Source: Thermomonas flagellata
GTDB lineage: Bacteria > Pseudomonadota > Gammaproteobacteria > Xanthomonadales > Xanthomonadaceae
Reading direction: 5' to 3'
NCBI RefSeq assembly: GCF_022419185.1
Contig: NZ_JAJOZK010000001.1
Span: forward strand, 248,001 to 312,000
Length of the DNA stretch: 64,000 nt
Below, piece after piece: positions 58,309 to 64,000 of this stretch. The first letter of the stretch is position 1; each line of letters begins with the position of its first letter. A program made the position numbers and the translations under genes. The notes under the pieces are model-generated. The model was not told the origin of the DNA. It was given only the letters and a program-made list of their open reading frames with translations, and made no database searches.

Positions 58309-58946
58309 TGGCCAGGATCAACCTCCTCCCGTGGCGCGCCGAACGGCGCAAGGCGCGCCAGCGCGAGTTCTACGGCATGCTCGGCCTGGCCGCCGCCGCC
58401 GGCGTGCTGCTGACCCTGCTGATCGTCTCGTTCTACAGTGCCCGAGTCAGCAACCAGGAGGCGCGCAACCAGTACCTGCGCGACCAGATCGCCCAGGTCG
58501 ACGCCCAGATCAAGGAGATCCAGGAGCTCGACAAGAAGAAGTCGCGGCTGCTGGCGCGCAAGGAGGTGATCGAGCAGCTGCAGGCCAACCGCTCGCAGAT
58601 GGTGCACCTGTTCGACTCGCTGGTGCGCACCATCCCCGACGGGGTGGCGCTGACCTCGATCAAGCAGGAGGGTGACATCCTCACCCTCAACGGGCGCTCG
58701 CAGTCGAACGCGCGGGTCAGCACCTACATGCGCAACCTCGAGAGCTCCGGCTGGATGACCCATCCCGACCTCAGCGTGATCGAGGCCAAGGAGGGCAACC
58801 CGAGCCTGCCCTACGAGTTCAACCTGAAGGTCAAGCTCGCCAACCCGAACGCCCCCGAGGACGGCAAGGCCGACGCCGGTAAGGCGGGCGGCGCCGCTGC
58901 GGCGGGCCAGGCGACCACCCCGGCGGCGGGAGGCCAAGGGCAATGA
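58308..58946 (+). CDS. pilN: Type IV pilus assembly protein PilN
   Basis: PilN is a bitopic inner-membrane protein that binds PilM through its short cytoplasmic tail. The 212-residue protein starts with the PilM-binding INLLPWR motif (ARINLLPWRAERR), has one membrane helix (about 24-43), a coiled coil and a ferredoxin-like periplasmic domain, then an Ala/Gly-rich tail. It overlaps pilO by 4 bases. Confidence 0.96.
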
Positions 58947-59683
58947 GCAAGAAGAAGATCAACCTAAAGGAGCTCGACCTCAACAACATCGGCAGCTGGC
59001 CGCGCGAGGCGCAGTGGGTGTTCGCCGGGCTGGTCGCGCTGCTGATCCTGGCCCTGGGCTGGTTCCTGTTCGTCAGCGACAAGCGCACCCAGCTGCAGGG
59101 GCTGGAGACCCAGGAGGCCGACCTGCGCAGCGAGTTCGAGCTCAAGCAGGGGCGCGCCGCCAACCTCGAGCCGCTCAAGCAGCAGCTGGCGCAGATGGAG
59201 CAGCAACTGCAGCAGATGCTGCGCCAGCTGCCCAGCCGCACCGAGATGCCGGATCTGATCGTCGACATCTCGCAGACTGCGCTGGCCACCGGGATCCAGA
59301 ACGAGCTGTTCCAGCCGGGCCCGGAGACCAAGAAGGAGTTCTACGCGGAGAAGCCGATCGCGCTGCGCATGCTCGGCACCTACCACCAGTTCGGCGCGTT
59401 CGTGAGCGGGGTGGCCTCGCTGCCGCGGGTGGTCATCATGACCATGCACGACATCTCGCTGACGCCCAAGGACGCCAAGAGCAACCCGAACGCGCGGATC
59501 GGCGCCAATGCGCCGCTGGAGCTGGCCGGCACGGTCAAGACCTACCGCTACCTGGACGAGGACGAAGCGTCCGCCGAACCGTCCGGCACGGCCGCGGGCA
59601 AGCCGGGCGCGCCCGCGGCGCCCGCCGCCCCGGCGCCGGCTCCCGCGAATCCGCCGCCGCAGCCGACCAAGGGAGGAGCCTGA
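58943..59683 (+). CDS. pilO: Type IV pilus assembly protein PilO
   Basis: PilO pairs with PilN in the inner membrane to form the periplasmic alignment platform. The 246-residue protein has a cytoplasmic KKKINLKELDLNNIGSWPRE start, one membrane helix (about 27-46), a coiled coil (about 50-100) and a ferredoxin-like domain, with a long Ala/Pro-rich tail (about 215-246). Downstream pilP starts immediately after its stop. Confidence 0.95.
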   Translation: MSKKKINLKELDLNNIGSWPREAQWVFAGLVALLILALGWFLFVSDKRTQLQGLETQEADLRSEFELKQGRAANLEPLKQQLAQMEQQLQQMLRQLPSRTEMPDLIVDISQTALATGIQNELFQPGPETKKEFYAEKPIALRMLGTYHQFGAFVSGVASLPRVVIMTMHDISLTPKDAKSNPNARIGANAPLELAGTVKTYRYLDEDEASAEPSGTAAGKPGAPAAPAAPAPAPANPPPQPTKGGA

Positions 59684-59684
59684 C

Positions 59685-60206
59685 GTGCGCAAGCTCGATG
59701 CAATCCGCACAGGCCGGGCGGGCGCGCTGGCGCTGCTCGCCCTGGCGCTGGCCGCCTGCGGCGGCAGCAAGGGCGACCTGGAGAAGTGGGTGGCCGAGGT
59801 GAAGGCGCGGCCGGCGCCGCCGCTGGAGCCGCTGCCGGTGATGAAGCAGTTCGAGACCTTCGAATACGCCGCCCAGGACCTGCGCGACCCGTTCAGCCAG
59901 AACTTCAGCAATGCCGACGGCAGCGGCCCGCGCCCGGATCCCAACCGACGCCGGCAGGTGCTCGAGCAGTACCCGCTCGACAGCCTGAAGATGGTGGGCA
60001 CCCTCGGCAAGGGCGCGGGCATGGTGGCCCTCGTGATGGCGCCCGACAAGGTGACCTACCGGGTGAGCCCCGGCAACTACATGGGCCAGAGCGACGGCCG
60101 GGTGACCTCGATCCACGAGGACCGGATCGACCTGGTGGAACTGGTGCCCGACGGCGCCGGCGGCTGGCTGGAACGCCCCGCCACCGTCGCGCTCGATCAC
60201 AACTGA
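59685..60206 (+). CDS. pilP: Type IV pilus lipoprotein PilP
   Basis: PilP is an inner-membrane lipoprotein linking PilNO to the PilQ secretin. The 173-residue protein starts at GTG 59685 behind GGAGG and has a lipobox LAACGG (C near residue 25), a short unstructured segment with the conserved RDPFSQ-like element DLRDPFSQNF, and a C-terminal beta domain (SLKMVGTLGKGAGMVALV). It follows pilO at once and precedes pilQ by 21 bases. Confidence 0.95.
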   Translation: MRKLDAIRTGRAGALALLALALAACGGSKGDLEKWVAEVKARPAPPLEPLPVMKQFETFEYAAQDLRDPFSQNFSNADGSGPRPDPNRRRQVLEQYPLDSLKMVGTLGKGAGMVALVMAPDKVTYRVSPGNYMGQSDGRVTSIHEDRIDLVELVPDGAGGWLERPATVALDHN

Positions 60207-60227
60207 TTCTGGAGTGGGGAGAGACCG

Positions 60228-62231
60228 ATGACCGTCACCAACGCCATGCGCCCGCGGCCCGTCCGGCGCCCCGTGTCCCGCGCTGCGCTCGCCCTCGGCC
60301 TGGCCGCCGGCCTGTACGCCGCTGCGGCCGCCGGCGGCCCGCAGACGGCGACCGCCAACCCCGCCCCCGCGGCGTCCGCGATCGGCAGCCAGGGCGATCC
60401 GGCCAAGCGCTCGCCGAACGCCGTCACCGTCTCCGCGATCGACTTCAAGCGCGGCGAGGGCGGCTCCGGCAAGCTGATCGTGCGCTTCAGCGGCGAGGGC
60501 GCGGTGCCCGACCTGCGCAACCTCGGCTCCAGCGTGGTGGTCGAGATCGGCAACGCGCAGCTGCCGGGCACCTTGCAGCGGCCGCTCAACGTCTCCGACT
60601 TCGCCACCCCGGTGCAGCGGATCGATGCCCGTGGCAGCGCCGGTGGCGCCCAGCTGGTGCTGGCCACCTCCGGCCCGTTCGAGTCGATGGCCTACCAGAC
60701 CGGCAGCGAGTACATCGTCGAGATCGTGCCGCGCCCGGCGACGGGCATGGCGGCCGCGGCCAAGGCCGGCAAGGCGGTCGGCGCCACCGGCGGCGACGCG
60801 GCGGCCGGCGCGCAGCCGCGCTACAGCGGCAAGCCGGTCACCTTCAACTTCCAGGACATCCCGGTCCGCACCGTGCTGCAGCTGATCGCGGAGGAGTCCA
60901 ACCTCAACATCGTGGCGGCCGACAGCGTGCAGGGCAACGTCACCCTGCGCCTGACCAACGTGCCGTGGGACCAGGCGCTGGACATCGTGCTGCAGGCCAA
61001 GGGCCTGGATAAGCGCCGCAGCGGCAACGTGGTCTGGGTCGCGCCGCAGAAGGAGATCGCCGACTACGAGCTGGCCAAGGAGGAGGCGCGGATCAACATC
61101 GAGGACCGCGCCGAGAAGGTCACCGAGTACATCCCGGTCAACTACGGCAACGCCGAGGACATCGCGCGCCTGCTGACCGAGGAGAGCAAGGGCAACGCAA
61201 CCGGCGGCATGTCGGGATCCAGCCAGAACATGCTCGACCGCGGCTTCCTGTCGCCGCGCGGCAGCATCAGCTACGACAAGCGCACCAACACCCTGCTGGT
61301 GATCGACATCCCGCCGCGGGTGGCCAACATCCGCCGGCTGGTGCAGCAGCTGGACAAGCCGGTCGACCAGGTGGTGATCGAGGCGCGCATCGTGATCGCC
61401 AACGAGAGCGTGGCGCGCGAGCTCGGCGCCCGCTTCGGCGTGAGCGGCAGCAAGGACAACGCCTACTTCAGCGGCAACCTCGAGACCAACACCGCCAACC
61501 GCAATTCGCAGGTGCAGGCGCAGCAGACCAACACCACCCTCATCAATAACTACAACGCTTGCCTCGCGGGCAGCAACCCGAGCGCGTGTGTCGCCCCGAC
61601 CCTGGTCAGCAGCAGCATCACCCGTGGGTTGATGACCAACCTGCCGGCCACCCTGAACAACCCGGCCGGTTCGCTGGCGCTGTCGATCCTCAACGCCGGC
61701 TACCTGCTGGACGTGGAACTGTCGGCGATCCAGGAGCAGGGCCGCGGCGAAGTGCTGTCCAACCCGCGGGTGGTCACCAGCAACCAGAAGGAGGCGGTGA
61801 TCAAGCAGGGCCGCGAGATCGGCTACGTCACCCTGACCGGCGCCGGTGGCAACCTGACCCCGACCGTGAACTTCAAGGAGGCGGTGCTGGAGCTGAAGGT
61901 CACCCCGACCATCACCAACGACGGCCGGGTGTTCCTCAACATGGGGGTCAAGAAGGACGAACTCGACGGCTTCGTCAGCGTCGGCACCTTCGGCCAGGTG
62001 CCGCAGATCGCCAAGCGCGAGGTCAACACCGCGGTGCTGGTGGACGACGGCCAGACCGTGGTGATTGGCGGCGTGTACGAGTTCAGCGACTCCACCGACA
62101 TCTCCAAGGTGCCGTTCCTCGGCGATGTCCCGATCCTCGGCAACCTGTTCCGCAACAAGAACCACACCAAGAGCAAGGCCGAGCTGCTGGTGTTCGTGAC
62201 TCCGAAGGTGATGCGGGTGGCGCAGCGCTGA
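60228..62231 (+). CDS. pilQ: Type IV pilus secretin PilQ
   Basis: PilQ is the outer-membrane channel through which the pilus passes. The 667-residue protein has a signal peptide (residues about 18-37), one AMIN-type domain (about 60-165), secretin N0 (PVTFNFQDIPVRTVLQLIAE), N1 (IPVNYGNAEDIARLLTEE) and the C-terminal secretin domain (VVIEARIVIAN, SNPRVVTSNQKEAVIKQG, VPFLGDVPILGNLF). One AMIN domain, where some homologues have two, is a visible variation. A terminator follows. Confidence 0.96.
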   Translation: MTVTNAMRPRPVRRPVSRAALALGLAAGLYAAAAAGGPQTATANPAPAASAIGSQGDPAKRSPNAVTVSAIDFKRGEGGSGKLIVRFSGEGAVPDLRNLGSSVVVEIGNAQLPGTLQRPLNVSDFATPVQRIDARGSAGGAQLVLATSGPFESMAYQTGSEYIVEIVPRPATGMAAAAKAGKAVGATGGDAAAGAQPRYSGKPVTFNFQDIPVRTVLQLIAEESNLNIVAADSVQGNVTLRLTNVPWDQALDIVLQAKGLDKRRSGNVVWVAPQKEIADYELAKEEARINIEDRAEKVTEYIPVNYGNAEDIARLLTEESKGNATGGMSGSSQNMLDRGFLSPRGSISYDKRTNTLLVIDIPPRVANIRRLVQQLDKPVDQVVIEARIVIANESVARELGARFGVSGSKDNAYFSGNLETNTANRNSQVQAQQTNTTLINNYNACLAGSNPSACVAPTLVSSSITRGLMTNLPATLNNPAGSLALSILNAGYLLDVELSAIQEQGRGEVLSNPRVVTSNQKEAVIKQGREIGYVTLTGAGGNLTPTVNFKEAVLELKVTPTITNDGRVFLNMGVKKDELDGFVSVGTFGQVPQIAKREVNTAVLVDDGQTVVIGGVYEFSDSTDISKVPFLGDVPILGNLFRNKNHTKSKAELLVFVTPKVMRVAQR

Positions 62232-62256
62232 TCCGCCTGCTTCACCGCAATCGTGT

Positions 62257-62286
62257 GCACGGGGGCTGCGGCCCCCGTGCGCGTTT
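62257..62286 (+). terminator. Terminator of the pilMNOPQ operon
   Basis: A 10-base-pair stem GCACGGGGGC/GCCCCCGTGC with loop TGCG (62257-62280) is followed by GCGTTT, 26 bases after the pilQ stop. Confidence 0.75.
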
Positions 62287-62375
62287 GCGGGCCTTGCCGG
62301 CGCCTTGACCGCGCCCGTGCGAACCTTCGGCCTCGGCCGCGGTCGAAGCGGTCGCACGCCTTGCTGGAGATGCCG

Positions 62376-63356
<981 letters not shown>

Positions 63357-63363
63357 GCCCGCC

Positions 63364-64000
63364 ATGGCCGCTCCGGTGCCGCCCCCCGCGTCCGATTCGA
63401 CCGGCATCGTCCCGCGCCTGGACGAGCTGCTGGCGCTGCGCGGCGTGGTGCTGGCGGGCCGGCGCGGGCGCGGCAGCGGCGCGCGCCAGGCACATGCGCT
63501 GTCGGTCCTGCGCGGGCGCGGGATGGAGTACGCCGAATCGCGCGAGTACGCGACCGGCGACGATGCCCGCCACATCGACTGGCGCCTGACCGCGCGCACC
63601 GGGCGCGCGCACACCAAGCTGTTCCAGGCCGAGCGCGACCGCCTGACCCTGCTGCTGGCGGACACCGCCCCGGCGCTCTACTTCGGCACCCGGGTGCGCT
63701 TCAAGTCGGTGCAGGCCGCGCGCGCGGGCGCGCTTGCGGCCTGGCAGGCGCTGGCCGACGGCGACCGCGTCGGTGCCCTGCGCGTCGCCGGCGAGGATGC
63801 GCTGGTGGCGCCGGCGGCGGGCCTGCGCGGGGTGCTGGGCGTGCTGCAGGCGCTGGTGCGCTGGTACGCGGCGGCCCCGGCCCACGACCCGGGGCTGCTG
63901 CCGCTGCTGGAGCACGCGCAGCGGCTGCTGCGCCCGGGGGCGCGCTGGGTGCTGCTGGCGGATCCGGCCAGCGTGCTGGCGGTCCCGCCTGCGCGCTGGT
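63364..64000 (+). CDS. DUF58 domain protein (partial)
   Basis: The first 212 codons of a DUF58 protein are visible; the rest lies past the right edge. The diagnostic motif [19 protein letters not shown] is present (about residues 61-79), followed by a von Willebrand-like segment ([14 protein letters not shown]). DUF58 proteins accompany MoxR ATPases and are of uncertain function. The start at ATG 63364 is 7 bases after the MoxR stop. Confidence 0.93.
   Translation, partial: MAAPVPPPASDSTGIVPRLDELLALRGVVLAGRRGRGSGARQAHALSVLRGRGMEYAESREYATGDDARHIDWRLTARTGRAHTKLFQAERDRLTLLLADTAPALYFGTRVRFKSVQAARAGALAAWQALADGDRVGALRVAGEDALVAPAAGLRGVLGVLQALVRWYAAAPAHDPGLLPLLEHAQRLLRPGARWVLLADPASVLAVPPARW

Overview
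The window is a GC-rich (roughly 70% or more by eye), densely coded proteobacterial chromosome segment. Gene content and order point to the Xanthomonadaceae/Lysobacteraceae: gmk-rpoZ-spoT-ridA-recG, a class A penicillin-binding protein divergent from pilMNOPQ, 6S RNA between zapA and the 5-formyl-THF cyclo-ligase gene, ygfB-pepP, and DUF6776-erpA-nudC. The genus cannot be fixed from the sequence alone. Nothing looks like a plasmid, prophage or insertion sequence.

Region 1 (1-11.4 kb, all on the minus strand) is a sulfur-oxidation island. In transcription order it has two YeeE/YedE-type membrane proteins, a secreted Cys-repeat protein (eight Asn-Pro-Cys-Ala-Pro units), an unassigned His-rich protein, a periplasmic rhodanese, soxC, soxD, soxY, soxZ, a secreted DsrE-like protein, soxA, soxX, soxB and a metallo-beta-lactamase-fold protein cut by the window edge. 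Together these could import or relay sulfur compounds, load them on the SoxYZ carrier, and oxidise them to sulfate. Two TACCC-N4-GGG(T/C)A palindromes, resembling CsoR/CstR-family operators, lie upstream of the membrane-protein pair and of the Cys-repeat gene. This subregion is the best candidate for something undescribed.

Region 2 (11.4-32 kb) is mixed. It holds a cobalamin riboswitch with a BtuB-type receptor, a TfoX C-terminal-domain protein with free-methionine-sulfoxide reductase, bioD, a two-gene RND efflux pump, a phasin with twin palindromes upstream, rppH, tRNA-Met, queD, a Fur-type promoter before bfd and bfr, a hybrid histidine kinase coupled to a degenerate REC-GGDEF-EAL protein, and the DUF6776-erpA-nudC-ampE run.

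Region 3 (32-46 kb) holds rpiA, an EVE protein, 5-FCL, 6S RNA, zapA with a ZapB-like partner, an intact GGDEF-EAL protein, ygfB-pepP, pepQ, a PilZ protein coupled to a DUF1631 protein, rph-rdgB-hemW, yicC and gmk.

Region 4 (45.7-64 kb) holds rpoZ, spoT, ridA, recG, a nucleoside hydrolase, type B L31, gltA, a conserved unknown, PBP1A, the pilMNOPQ type IV pilus alignment/secretin operon, then a MoxR ATPase and a DUF58 protein cut by the right edge. PilM-Q, the FimX-like protein, the GGDEF-EAL protein and the PilZ protein suggest c-di-GMP-controlled surface motility.
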